NCBI GenBank assembly: GCA_031835245.1
Contig: JAVKOQ010000025.1
Coordinates: 1-50,000, forward strand
Length of the DNA: 50,000 bases
Source: Balamuthia mandrillaris
Taxonomy: Eukaryota > Discosea > Longamoebia > Balamuthiidae
Reading direction: 5' to 3'
Under the pieces are notes generated by a model. It had not been told where the DNA came from, ran no database searches, and saw only the letters and a list, made by a program, of their open reading frames with translations. Both the position numbers and the translations under genes were made by a program. Of this stretch, positions 11,154-22,032 are shown piece after piece (position 1 is the stretch's first letter; each line of letters begins with the position of its first letter).

Positions 11154-13738
11154 TCATTCCTGTTGTTGCCCCTCTTCTCCTTGCTGCAAATGCTGCGGCG
11201 CCGTCTCATCACACCCACCCTCGCCACCACCGCTCACCCCCAAGGCCGCCATGAGCTGCTCGCAAATCTGCAAGAGCTCCCTGTTCTCCCTGGTCCTCAT
11301 CTCCACCTCCGCCACCAGCGAGGCCTGCTTGCTCTCCAGCAGCTTGGCCCTGGCGGAGAGGGCGGCTTCCCGCTTGGCGTGCTCCATTTTTGTCGACTCC
11401 AAGCGTTCGGCAAGACCCCTCAGCTTATCCTCCGCGCGACCCCTCAGACTCTCGTATTTGGACCCCCAGGCAGCGCACTCCTGGTGCGGCCTGGTGCGCC
11501 TCCGCCAGGGACCGCTTGAGCGCCTCCTCGTTGGCCCTAAAGTTTTGGTTGATGCCCTTGAGCTGCTGGTAGCGGCCTTTGAGGTCGGTGAAGGCGGCGG
11601 CCATGGCCTCCGCCTCGCCCTTCAGCTTGCCGTTCTCCTCCTCGAGGTAGAGCCGCAGGGCGTGCTCCCGGTGGTACTGGGCCTTCTCCTCGGCCAGCAC
11701 AATCTCAAAGGCCTTCTCGTACTCGGCGATGACGCCCTCCAGCCGCTCGCGCTCCGCCTGCTCCGCCTGCCATTGTTGTCGGTAGAGGATCACTTCGCCT
11801 CTCAACTCCTTTTGTTGCCAAGTTAGAACGTGAAGAGGAGCGGAGAGGAGTGGAGAAAAGCGCAGAGACAGAAAAGAGAGGAACCTTTTCGATGGCAGAG
11901 GGTGTTGTGTTGAGTGCAACAGGGCTGCTGTGGGGGTGATCCACCGCAACAACAGCAGCAGTGCGAGCGGCAGGGGGAGGAGTGCATGGGATGATCCAGT
12001 CTTCCTCGTCATCCTCAACCACCTTGTCGTCGTCACCCTCGGCAACAGCCACAAAGGCGGCGCCGCTTGTGGAGGACCTTCTTCTCAGGCTGATTCGTCG
12101 CTTGTTGGTAGAAGAGGAGGTCTTTGTAGGGGTCAACAAAGCTTGAATGTTGGCAACGACTGAGCAGGCCGCTGCAGTTGCTTCTTTTTGGACGTCTTCT
12201 TCCACTTTGCTAAGCACCTCCTCCTCTTCTTTCTGTAACACCTGTTTGATGGAAGGAGAAGAAGGCAAAGTTGCAGAAAGGCGTTCGACGGCATCTACAA
12301 CGGTCGGTTCTTGTTCGGTTTGCTTTTCATCCTCATCACCGAGAAGGCGAGCAGAAGATGGCAACGGAGGTTGTTCTTTCTTGGGGAATGGAGATGAAGT
12401 AATTGCAGCTTCTTTCTCTTGAACAACTTCGTTTTGTGATTGCTGTTGCTGTGCTGATGGAGACGATGGAACATCAATCGACATGCGAGACTGTAACTCC
12501 TCTTCTTGGTGTTCGTTCATCGCTGTGTTGGTAACACTCGTCGTCAATGTCAGCTCTACCAAAGGTTCTTGCTTCTTGCTTTCATCTTCCGTTGCCTCAC
12601 TCTCTTTGTTCGGCGCCTGTTCCTTCTCTTCTGTTCTTATCGCAGGCTCGTCTTCCAAAGACACGGATGCAGAAGTGGAAGTGGAAGAAGGAGAAACAAC
12701 TTCGTCTCTCTTGATAATAGGAGAAGAAGGCTGAGGAGCAACTGAGGTGGTAGTCCCTTGTTCCTGTTGATTCATAGCCATTTCCAAACGTTTCTTCTCC
12801 TCCCGGGCGGCCTTCAGCTTCTCCAGGTGTCGTCCAGGCACAAACGGTTTGGCCCTCGTCTTCTTGGGAGGTCCCATGTCGCTAAAGTCAAATGTGATGC
12901 AGTCTGTCTTTGTGGACTGTTGCTGTTTCTCCACTCCCACTGATTCCACGTCTTCCTTCTTCAAGACCTCTTCATCCGTCTTGACCTCTGTTTCTTCTTC
13001 TTCCTGTTTCTCAACCTGTTGTTCTACTTTCTTCTCGGCGAGTGGTGGTTGTTCTTTTTCTGCTTCTTGTTTGGGAGCAGTGTTAGCTTCCACCAACTGG
13101 AGAGAAGCAGCAGCGGAGAGAGAAGCCCTCTGCTTGATCAATCCCATCGACTTCTTCCAGTTGTTGAGACGTTCGGAAAAGGCCTGCACTTGCGAGGCAT
13201 TCTTCTCCAGGTCATGATCCAAAAAGCTGGCAGCAGAAGAAGATAAGGAGGAAGAAGCAACAGCGGCAACGCTGTTTGTTGTTGGTGCTTTGTTCTCCTT
13301 TTGCTGGTCTTCTTCGTTTTCTTCTCTCAAGGAGGAAGAAGAAAGAGAGATGGAGAGGCGGTTTGACTTTTTGGGCGGAGTTGGGTCGCGAGGTTTGAAG
13401 GTCACCTCGTCATCTTCGTCCTCGTCCTCGTCGTCCTCATCAATGGCTACATCGTTGTAAACAGAAGTAGAAGAGGAGGAAGAACGGAAGGATTCAAGAT
13501 GGAGAGAAGAAGGAGGGAGAGTCTTTGGATGAAGGGGAGACAAAGTAGAGGTGGCTTGTTTTTTAAGCGGAGAGGAAGGGGAGGAAGGCAACGGAACCTT
13601 TGCTGCCATAAGCTGTTGCTGCTGCGACTCCTGCTCAGCAAGAGCAAAGGGAGAGGCAACCGACAAAGGAGAGTTTCTTTGTTGCAAAGGTTTCCGCAGG
13701 GTAGGAATCGGAGGTGAATAGGGCTCTTCCTGCATCAT
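11154..13738 (-). CDS. TACC: TACC-domain protein, frameshifted by a 10-bp duplication
   Basis: Exons 11885-13738 and 11154-11808. Exon 1 (618 codons) is low-complexity, rich in Ser, Pro, Glu and Gln, with SP sites and acidic clusters, as in TACC N-termini. Exon 2 is the coiled-coil TACC domain: VIAEYEKAFEIVLAEEKAQ, LKGRYQQLKGINQNFRANEE, EDKLRGLAERLESTKMEH and ENRELLQICEQLMAALG match animal TACC1-3. Family role: binds chTOG/XMAP215 and Aurora A at centrosomes and spindle microtubules. The reading frame breaks at 11481-11500, where the unit CTGGTGCGGC is followed by CTGGTGCGCC. Removing one unit restores the frame and the human spacing, giving about 832 aa. As written, the protein ends soon after the break and loses the distal half of the domain. 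Either an assembly error or a real lesion is possible. Confidence 0.82.
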
Positions 13739-14007
13739 TATATTGTTCTTATGCGTGTCGTCTTCCCAAAGGGGGGTCTGTCTCTGGAGCTGTTCGTACG
13801 TCCTGGCTGGCTGGCTGGGCTTGGCAGAAAAGACAGAGAGTGCTCCCTTTTGAATGAATGAATGAATGAAAAGCAAACAATTCAATTGAATATTTTTTTC
13901 AAAAATAAAATGTTGTGTAACGGACACCTTTGATGACGTCACCCAAGAGGCTTTTTTCGTTGCAAAAAAAAGGCGGGAAAAAAAAAGAATCAAAAATGGC
14001 GGGAAAA
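13739..14007. promoter_or_regulatory. TACC/PPR divergent promoter with CRE and two E2F-like sites
   Basis: A perfect CRE/ATF palindrome TGACGTCA lies at 13934-13941. GGCGGGAAA occurs at 13972-13980 and 13998-14006; the second overlaps a candidate ATG of the PPR gene. GGCGGGAAA is a classic E2F/DP half-site. A short GAAT repeat is at 13852-13868. Function is inferred from sequence and position. Confidence 0.5.
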
Positions 14008-16881
14008 AGGTGCAGTGATGTTGCAAGAGTCGTTCATTACAGCAGGCCAGCTGCGCAACTCGAGCAAATTTTGTGCAAATACAAAGTAGCAGCAAAAATG
14101 AGGAGAACGCAGTGGCCGTGCTCGTTGCTGCCGAAGGGGAGGAGGTCCTCCGCCGGCCCCTTCTCGCTCCCTCGGAGTGGCGCCTTGGCCGGAAGGCCCC
14201 CTTTTGTTTGGACGGTTGCTGCACAACGACCACACTCCACCACCAACACGCTCCTTTTCGTTTCCCTCCCTTCCTCTTCTTTTACTTCCCTCTCTCTTTC
14301 ATCCTCCTTTTCTTCTTCTACTTTTTCTTCTTCTTTTTCTTCTCCTTCTCCTTCTTCTCCTTCTCCTTCTTCTTTCGGTGACGACCGTCATGTGGTACGA
14401 CGTGTGAAGGAGCTCTGTCGTTCCGGTCGCCCGCTGGAAGCCCTTTCGCTGTGGCAAGAACGAAGCGGAAGCGGCATGATCGAGGTTTCTTCTCCTTCTC
14501 ACTCTCCCCAGCCTCTTCTCTCTGCGGCAAATTCTTCCTGTTTTTCCGCTCTTGTGCAACACCTTAGCTTTGACAAACGGAATCTAGAGCTCGCTCGCTC
14601 TCTTCTGGACACCTTCCTCCGTCTCCATGCTCAAACAAGCTCTTCTCCCTCTGCTCGTTTTCTTCCTACTCTCAATCAATGCGTTCATTTTATTAGAGCT
14701 CTTTCAACGCCCTCTTCTTCCCTCTCTTCTTCGTCACCATCATCTCCTTCTTTGTCATCATCGTCAACAGAGGATCTGGCGCGTGCGCTCTCTCTCTTTC
14801 GTTGGTGCTTGCAGGAGCCGGGCTTCAGCCCCGAGCTGGACAACCGGTTGGCCGTCGCCATGCTGGAGGGCTGTGCTCACCATGGCAATGTGGAGGAGGC
14901 ATGGCGTGTCTTTCACGAATGGCAACAACGCTTTGCGCTAGAAACAGAAAGAGAGGAAGCAGAGGATATGGTAGGAGCACCAAAGGAAGAAAGAGAAGGC
15001 GAAGAAAGTGAAGAAGGAGAAGATGCGAGAGGAGGCAGGGGAGTGATAAAGAGGAAAAGAGGCAAGTTAAGTGCGGGCGTGATAGGAGCGATGATGAAGG
15101 CGCTCTGCGCGAGCGGACGAGTGACGGAGGCAATAGAGCTATTTCGCAGTGCTCACGCGTGCTACGGTGTGATGCCCAACGAACGATGCTTTGGCGTTTT
15201 GTGTCAGAGCGTTTTCTCCACTCAAGACGTTAATACGGCTCTTACTTTGGCCAACATGATTCTTCTTCCTCAAAAGAATGACACAGAAAGAAAAGAAGGG
15301 AGAGAAGAACACAATGAACAAGAAGAAGGGTTGCCATTTTTAGTGGACATGCCAGAAATAGCGGGACTAATAAGGGTGCTATGCTCTCCCAGTCCCCCTA
15401 TGCTCGACACTGCTCTTTCTCTCTTCTGGTATATGTTCCAGAACTACAACGAGAACAACAACCCCAAGCGTTCTTATAATAATCTTCGTACCTCGAGCCT
15501 GGCGACGGTGCTTCTGAACGCATGCGCAGAATCCAAAGACCTTCCCAACGCTCTCCGGGTGTTTGAAGCTTGGACTCAACAACCCAAAGAAAAATGGCCA
15601 AGGTCTGTGCAAATGATGGGTGCCATGCTCAAAGCCTACTGCGCTGAAGGAAAAAGAGTGGAGGCCCTTCGCTTCCTGGAAACCATGGAGTCCCGCTTTG
15701 GCATCACACCCAATGCCATATGTTACTTGTTAGTTAGCGACGCAAGCGCCAAGGCTGGTGATATCGCCATTACAGAGCATATCTCCCGCATTACGTCTTC
15801 CTCCTTCAACCCCAGCAGACAAGATGATAACACGAACCAGAATGACCTATATCTCAGCAGTTTGATGCGTGCTCGAGCTTACTGCGCTGAGAATCCTCCT
15901 CGGCTCCAAGAAGCAGTGCAGCTGTTCCACACTCTCCTCAAGCACAAGGTGCAATTTCCGAAAGAGATGACTCTCGTCACCATTCTCTTGGACACCTGCG
16001 CCAATAATAAAGACATGAGAACAGCTCAAAACATCATCGAGGCTTGGCACAACAACAAGCTGCCTATGTCTTCCGCCGTCGCAGGCGCCTTGATGAAGGT
16101 CTACTGTAGGTGTGGACACAGAGAGAAGGCCTTGGAGCTGCTGCAACAGCTTCATCCTCTGTTTGGACTGAAGCCCGATGTGGCCGCCGTTGGCTTTTTG
16201 GTGGTGACTGCGCATGCTGCAGGAGACATGAGCATGCTCAAGCGTTTGGTGGAGATGATTCAACTTGACGAAGACGAAGAAGTCTTACCAACTTCGCCTT
16301 TACTTTGCAGTCAGATAATTCGGGCCCTCTCTTCTCCTCCTGCCCTCTCTTCTTCCTCTTCCCCACGTAAACGCTCCAACAACGATGACAACAAAGACAA
16401 CATGGAATATGCAAGCATGGTGCTCAGTTGGTTGTTTCGTCCATCGCATCGGCAACAGATATCGAGCTCACACACTGGCGTAGTTTTCCTGGACGCTTGC
16501 GCTCGTCTCAAAGACTTGAAGATGGCGCATTGGGGCTGGCAGGCATGGAAGGAGCAATGCTCTTTCCCAGTGGATGGGCCTATGGAGGGGGCCTACATGA
16601 AGGCTCTCTGCTTTTGCGGGGCGCGAGAGGAGGCCCTACAGCTGTTCAGAGAGACCAAGTCTTTCGCTGGCTTCTCCACGTTAGTCATGTCTTGTGCCAA
16701 AGCAAAGGACGGCAAAGTGGCTGAGCAATTGGCCGAGTTCCTCATCGCGAGCGAAAGAGAGAAGGCCTTGCCGTTTCGGCCGCAGCCTGGCCATGTCCGC
16801 CTTTTGTTGGCGGCGTTGAAATCCTCGACAGCTCGACGAAGTACACAACTCGCTCAGCAAGTTCGTGCTATATTTGGCTGA
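13996..16881 (+). CDS. Intronless pentatricopeptide-repeat (PPR) protein, probably mitochondrial
   Basis: The open frame begins at 13930. Candidate starts are 13930, 13996 and 14098; 13996 gives 961 aa. The start is uncertain because promoter-like sites lie upstream. The N-terminus is rich in Arg, Ser and Leu without acids, compatible with mitochondrial import. A Ser-rich spacer follows, then about ten helical-hairpin repeats such as MMKALCASGRVTEAIELF, MLKAYCAEGKRVEALRFL, LMKVYCRCGHREKALELL and YMKALCFCGAREEALQLF. These alternate with a second type (VLLNACAESKDLPNALRVF, ILLDTCANNKDMRTAQNI, FLDACARLKDLKMAHWGW), recalling the P-L-S alternation of plant-type PPR proteins. No DYW deaminase domain is present. 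Family role: sequence-specific organellar RNA binding. Confidence 0.85.
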   Translation: MAGKRCSDVARVVHYSRPAAQLEQILCKYKVAAKMRRTQWPCSLLPKGRRSSAGPFSLPRSGALAGRPPFVWTVAAQRPHSTTNTLLFVSLPSSSFTSLSLSSSFSSSTFSSSFSSPSPSSPSPSSFGDDRHVVRRVKELCRSGRPLEALSLWQERSGSGMIEVSSPSHSPQPLLSAANSSCFSALVQHLSFDKRNLELARSLLDTFLRLHAQTSSSPSARFLPTLNQCVHFIRALSTPSSSLSSSSPSSPSLSSSSTEDLARALSLFRWCLQEPGFSPELDNRLAVAMLEGCAHHGNVEEAWRVFHEWQQRFALETEREEAEDMVGAPKEEREGEESEEGEDARGGRGVIKRKRGKLSAGVIGAMMKALCASGRVTEAIELFRSAHACYGVMPNERCFGVLCQSVFSTQDVNTALTLANMILLPQKNDTERKEGREEHNEQEEGLPFLVDMPEIAGLIRVLCSPSPPMLDTALSLFWYMFQNYNENNNPKRSYNNLRTSSLATVLLNACAESKDLPNALRVFEAWTQQPKEKWPRSVQMMGAMLKAYCAEGKRVEALRFLETMESRFGITPNAICYLLVSDASAKAGDIAITEHISRITSSSFNPSRQDDNTNQNDLYLSSLMRARAYCAENPPRLQEAVQLFHTLLKHKVQFPKEMTLVTILLDTCANNKDMRTAQNIIEAWHNNKLPMSSAVAGALMKVYCRCGHREKALELLQQLHPLFGLKPDVAAVGFLVVTAHAAGDMSMLKRLVEMIQLDEDEEVLPTSPLLCSQIIRALSSPPALSSSSSPRKRSNNDDNKDNMEYASMVLSWLFRPSHRQQISSSHTGVVFLDACARLKDLKMAHWGWQAWKEQCSFPVDGPMEGAYMKALCFCGAREEALQLFRETKSFAGFSTLVMSCAKAKDGKVAEQLAEFLIASEREKALPFRPQPGHVRLLLAALKSSTARRSTQLAQQVRAIFG

Positions 16882-17026
16882 GAGCGGAGGGAGAGAGAGA
16901 GATCCGAACGTTGGTGATGGAAAAAAAAGAAATCTTTTTTTACAAAGAGAACAACCCAACTCTGTTTGCTTCTTTCTACCAGACTCTTCTGAAAATAAAC
17001 AATAAAAAAACGTTTCATCCAACGAA
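16882..17026. other. Convergent PPR/INCENP intergenic region
   Basis: A 145-bp AT-rich spacer between stop codons. AATAAA-like strings occur near 16994-17005 on the plus strand and may serve as a poly(A) signal for the PPR gene. Confidence 0.4.
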
Positions 17027-17344
17027 TCATTTGATGAAACCCATCTTTCGCCTGTACTCTCTCTTCTCACGGAAAGTAAGCCGATCTTCCGTCCAGTTGC
17101 CGCTGCTCTTCCGGCCGCGCGTAAAGTTGCTGCGCTTGTACTTGAAGATCTCCTCCAAGTCGGGCGTCTCCCGGTTCTCCATGCAAAAGATCTCGTCGGG
17201 GTCTGTCTGGGCTTGGTGCTGGAGGGCCAACAGGAGCGCTTCCTTGCGCGCCCATATCGGAAAGGGCTTCCTGCGTCGCTCCTCTTCGTCTTCCGACTCC
17301 GTCTCTTCATCCGAACTGTTGTTTTTTCAAAAAAGCATGGTGAG

Positions 17345-17384
<40 letters not shown>

Positions 17385-20300
17385 AAAAACCTTTTGTAGG
17401 GAGAGATTTCATATTCAGAAGGGTTGGTGCGACGAACAGGAGGAGGCGTTCGGTGTTGAATAGGACTGTTCTCACGAGAATAAGACACGGAATCGTCGGT
17501 GGAAGAAGAATAAGAGGAAGATGAGGAAGATGAAGACGAAGATGCAGAGTAAGAAGAGGAAGAAGAGCTAGAGTAAGGAGAGTTATAGGCAGAGGAGCTG
17601 CCAGCGCTGCTGTTGTTGTTGGCAGAAGATGTGTGATGTCGGTGAGAAGAAGCAATCATGGGAGATGGCGGAGGCATTAACTCTGCCGAAGTTTTCTTCT
17701 TCGGTTTGGGCAATGTTGACGAGGAAGAAGCATTCGTGGTAGAAGAAGCGGTATCCACCACAGATGGATCAGCTGCAGCTGGCTTGTTGTTGCCAAAGAG
17801 GAAGGAGAAGTATGATCCGATGCCATTCTGTTTGACAGCAGTGACCTCCTCCAACTTCTTCTGAACATCCTCTCCTCCGCTTTCGCTCTCACTTCCACTT
17901 GTTGCAGTTGTAGTTGGTTGCTGTTGCAACAGTTTCTGTTTGCGTTGTAATTGTTCTTGTATCTGTTTGTTTCTTGTATCTCGTTCCTTCAAAGTAGCTG
18001 CAGAAGCAGTGGCTTGTTGATAGGTAGCATTCTTTTCCTTTTGAGATTCCTCGCGCGCAGCTCTGGCACGCTGCTCAATCTCCTTTCTCTTCGCCAGCAT
18101 TTGTCGTTCCTTCTCCTTCTCCTTCTCCTCCATCTGTCGTCTTCGTTCCTCCTGCTTCTGCCGCAACACCTCCCTCTTATGTTGCAGCTCTGCCTCTTTC
18201 TTCTGCTTGATGTCAAGCAATCGGGCTTTGTAATGTTGTTGTTGTTGTTGCATGGACGAGGTCTTTTCCTGCATCGTGGAGATTGTGGCTTTGGTCGTGA
18301 CAGTAGCCTGTTGGTGATGAGGAAGAGGATTGTTGTTTGCTTTGTCTTTCATGGCCATCTTTTGACGAAGCTTCTCTGCAATGTCGATTCTTTCCTTTGC
18401 GTTCACATCCGGATGTGATGATGACACGGTTGCTTCATCATTCTTCTTCTCAGAGGATGTAATCGTAGAAGTGGAGGAAGACAGCGACGTCTCTTCCTGC
18501 GGTTCAGCAGCGACAAAAGCAGAAGGGGTAGACTGCAACTGCTTCAGGTTACGAACGCTGCTGAAAGTAGGCAAGTGACGACTTCCAACAGGCGGACGCA
18601 CACGCTCCTTCCTTACATCCGTCAGTTGCGAAGAAGTAGAAGAAGCAGATACCGTTGAGGCTACTGCTTCTGGTTCTGTTGCGTTGGCGGAAACAAACGA
18701 AGAGGAGGGAACAACATCAGGAGTAGAGGCGGTGGATGGCTCTTGTGCCAAGCTCTTGACCTTATCCTCCTGTTTCTTTTGAAGTTTCTTCATGAGGTTT
18801 CTCTTGTAGAGCTTCGTCTTGATCTCCTTCAAAAGACTGGTCGCACGAGAGGATTGTTGTTGCTGGTTAACTGCTGCCACCTTCAAAATTGGTGACTCGA
18901 ATGCAGACGAAGCAGATGGTAGTACTTGAGGAGAGTCGGTCTCCATCGATGAAAGTGAGGGTGAATCGGTTGTTGCTAAGGATGAAGAAGGCATATTGAT
19001 GGAAGGCGAAACCAAAGAAGCATCTAGCAACGGATCTTGTTCGTCATCGTCAAATGCAGAAGATGAATGCTCAACTTCTTCCACTTTCTTGGCTTCTTTC
19101 TCTGCTACAGGTGTGTTGCTTGCTTCGTCTTTCTGTAGTTCAGCAACAAGCATGTCATTCTCCTCTTCGGGTTGTTCTTTCGCGGCTTCATCCTCCCTTT
19201 CTTCCTCGTGTTCAACCAGCGCTGAAGTTAGAGGAAGAGGCTCAGATGATTCCCGCTCCTCTTCTTCTTCCTCTTCCTCTTCTTGAGGGCAAGTAGGCTC
19301 CTCCTCTTCGACGAGTTCCGTCATTGGTTCGGAAGGATGCTCATTGCGATCGAGACTATGCACCAGTTGTTCTTTCTCCTCCTCTTCCTGCTCTTCTTGT
19401 TGATGTTCTTCTTGTGGAATGGCCTCAGTAGAACGAGTGGAACATGGCTCAAAGGTCTCTGGCTGTTGCAAATCCGCTTCTTGTTCCACCACAGGAGCTT
19501 CAGAAGATGGATCCGCGCGTTGACCTTCTTCTTCCTCGTCGTTGGATTGTTCAGCAGGCAAAGAAAGGTCGTCCCTTCGAGGCTCTTCCTGTTCAGTATA
19601 CAGTGGCATTACCTCATCACGTTCGACTGGTTCTTCCTCTTCTGCCCTCTCCACTGATTCTTTATCTTCTTCGTCTCCCTTTTCAACATCATTCTTCTCG
19701 GTTTGTGCTTTTTCTTCGATCGACTGAATCTCTGTGGCGTTCTTCTTCGCTGCGATGAGGCTCTTCGCAACAATGCTGGTCTTGTTTCTGGCGGCCATCA
19801 AGGAGCTCTTCTTTCTCTTCGCAAGTCGTTTCTTCCTCTGTGGCGGTGCCTCCGCTGCAGCTGACTTTTGCACCACTTCTTCTCTCACTGCTTCTTCTTG
19901 TTGTTTGCTAACTTGTTCCGACGAAGGAAAGGAGGAATGATAGCCGATTACATACTTTTTGGGAACTGCATCCTCAGGCACACATGCTTCATCTACTTGT
20001 GACACAGAAGCTGGTTGTTCAGAAGAAGATGGCTTTGAAGAATCTCTGCGAAGACGAGCGGAGGAAGGCACTACACTGGTTCTGGTCGTGCGACGAGCTT
20101 TCCGTGTCAGCTCCGGCTTTCTAAACACTTCTCTGCACTCTACTTCTTCCTCTTTAGCCGTCTCTTCTTTCACCTGCTTATTTTTCTTGGTCTTTTTCTC
20201 CGTCTCTTCCTTCTTCTGCTCCGCTTGATCAAGTTGTTGTTGTTGTTCGAACGTCGACTTTTCTTCAGGAACATCCGCAGCAGCATTCTCTTCCTCCACC

Positions 20301-21358
20301 TCGGAAGGTCTCTTTTTCTTGGCCGGGCGCGCTTTGGCCTGCTTGCCTTTGATGCTTCGCTTGGCAAGCCTTCTCTTCGGTTTTGTGGCCGTTGTCTTTG
20401 CGCTTGCAACTTGTTCTTCGGTAACGTTCAGCGAGTTCATTTCCTTCGTTGCTGCTTTTGACGCATTCTCCTTCTCTTGTACATTCTCGTCGTTGGACGT
20501 CTGTTGAACACCTTCTCCTGCTTCTTTGTTTTCTTCGTGCTGCTGCTGCTCCAACAACTTCTTCTTGTTTTTCAGACGAGAGCTCGTTTGTATGACCTTC
20601 TTCTTCGCGGAAGCAGTGGCGTTGTTGGTCCGCTGCGCACGAAGTTTGCTCAACGGCAACTTTTTGGTATTGTTGGGGCTGTTGTTGTTGCTTCCACTTC
20701 CTCCTCCGACTCCATTGGTTGGTGCCAAAGGTTCTCTGAATCGTTGAGGAGAAGAGGGGCTCTGTTGTGAGGAAGAAGATGAAGCCGAGGGCGGTTGGAA
20801 TGACAACGTTCGACAAGAAACAGGAGCCGCTCTGTTGCGACCTCCTCGTTGCTGCGGAGTCAGCCCAACCGAGGAGAACCCGCCAGCTGCAGCCCCTCCT
20901 CGAGACAGCGTGGAGGGGGTGGACCGGGCCATCGGGGTCAGAGTGTTCAGCAGAGAAAAGCTGGAGGGCAGGCGGAGCGTGGAGTAGCGGCCGCTGCTGT
21001 AGCCCTCCGCCCGGCTCATCCTTTGCTTCTTGCGAGAGGGAGTGCACGGGAGTGCTACCAATGGACCACTTTTTTTTTTGATGAAGAAGCAGCCGATGAG
21101 AAAAAGTTTTTTTTTGTTCAGAGCAGCAAAAAAAAAGAAAGAAAGAAAGAAAGAAAAAACGTACTCGACTTGTTTGGCCTGAGCTTTGATTTCGTGGACG
21201 ACCTCCTGGAGGTAGGTCCGGTGGTCCTCGTACCAGCTGTCCAGATCCCTGACCTTCTCCATCAGCAGCTCCTCAAACTTATTCGAGAGCTGAGCGAGGG
21301 CGGCCCGGTTGGGGTTGCCGGTGGTGGTGGTGAAAGAGTTCTTCTTGGCTGTCGTCAT
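17027..21358 (-). CDS. INCENP: INCENP, chromosomal passenger complex scaffold, 3 exons
   Basis: Exons 21165-21358, 17391-21068, 17027-17315; 1386 aa (human 918). N-terminal helix FEELLMEKVRDLDSWYEDH followed by LPCTPSRKKQR corresponds to the Survivin/Borealin-binding CEN box. A very long Glu/Lys/Ser/Thr-rich disordered middle follows. Around residues 1060-1180 is a charged helix (KQEERRRQMEEKEKEKERQ) resembling the INCENP single alpha helix. Exon 3 is the IN-box: RRKPFPIWARKEALL, TPDLEEIFKYKRSNF and GRKSSGNW; the SS of KSSG sits where animal INCENP has the TSS residues phosphorylated by Aurora B. Family role: anchors and activates Aurora B at centromeres and the midzone. Splice phases (2/2) agree at both introns. 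Confidence 0.92.
17344..17382. repeat. (AG)n microsatellite in INCENP intron 2
   Basis: About 39 bp of AG, which is CT on the coding strand, next to the donor of the 75-nt intron 17316-17390. Confidence 0.95.
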
Positions 21359-22032
21359 CCTCTCTCTCTTTCTTTTACTAACACAAAAATAAAATCAAAA
21401 ACAAAAAGGAAGAAGAAGATATTTAAAATAATAAACAGAGAAGCAACAGCAAATAGAGTTCCAAACTTCTACTTGTGGCCACCCTTTTTCTTTTTCTTCC
21501 AACAAAGAGATGAATGCTCTTCTTCCAGCGGCTTTTTAAAAAAAATAATTAAATAGAGGCACGCACACTCTCTCCCTCTCCCTCTCTTCCACTCCTCTTC
21601 TTGCACTATAATTTTTTTTTTGCTCTTCGCAACGGCAAACCCCTTCGCTTCCCTATTTTTTTTTTTTTGTTTGGGGGCAAAGTTTTGGCCGGAAGCTATT
21701 TTTTTTGTTTGCGGGCATTCAATATTTGGTTTTGGCGGGAAAACCTTTTATCCACCAACGGTTACAGCTGACCTCCATTCCAGCACGTGTTGTCCAGCAA
21801 TAAGCGGAAATTTCGAGCTCAGAATTTCTACCGGTTTTCGATGAGTTGCTCCGAATTCCCGGGACTGGATCCGACGACCCCTCAGTTCAGCTGTCACAAA
21901 AATGAAAAAATATGAAATAATATGCAACCCACCCCTCAAGTGTTCATCCACACACAGTATTATTTTTTCATTTCATTTGAAACGTTGCAAAAAAAAAAAA
22001 AGTAGCGACAGCACCAAAACAGCAAAACAACA
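21359..22032. promoter_or_regulatory. Divergent INCENP/kinase-like promoter with an E2F-like site
   Basis: This 674-bp gap holds an E2F-type site TTTTGGCGGGAAAA at 21730-21743, about 370 bp upstream of the INCENP ATG, and GACCCCTCA at 21876-21884. Several T-rich runs lie around 21613-21710. No gene is supported. Confidence 0.55.

Noticed and set aside
11481..11500. A tiny intron explaining the TACC frame break
   Set aside because: The excess is 10 nt with no GT...AG ends, far too short for splicing; a tandem duplication is visible instead.
17327..17390. C-terminal LSLSLSLS extension of INCENP
   Set aside because: This is intron 2 translated through an AG microsatellite; splicing to the IN-box exon keeps phase and restores the conserved domain.
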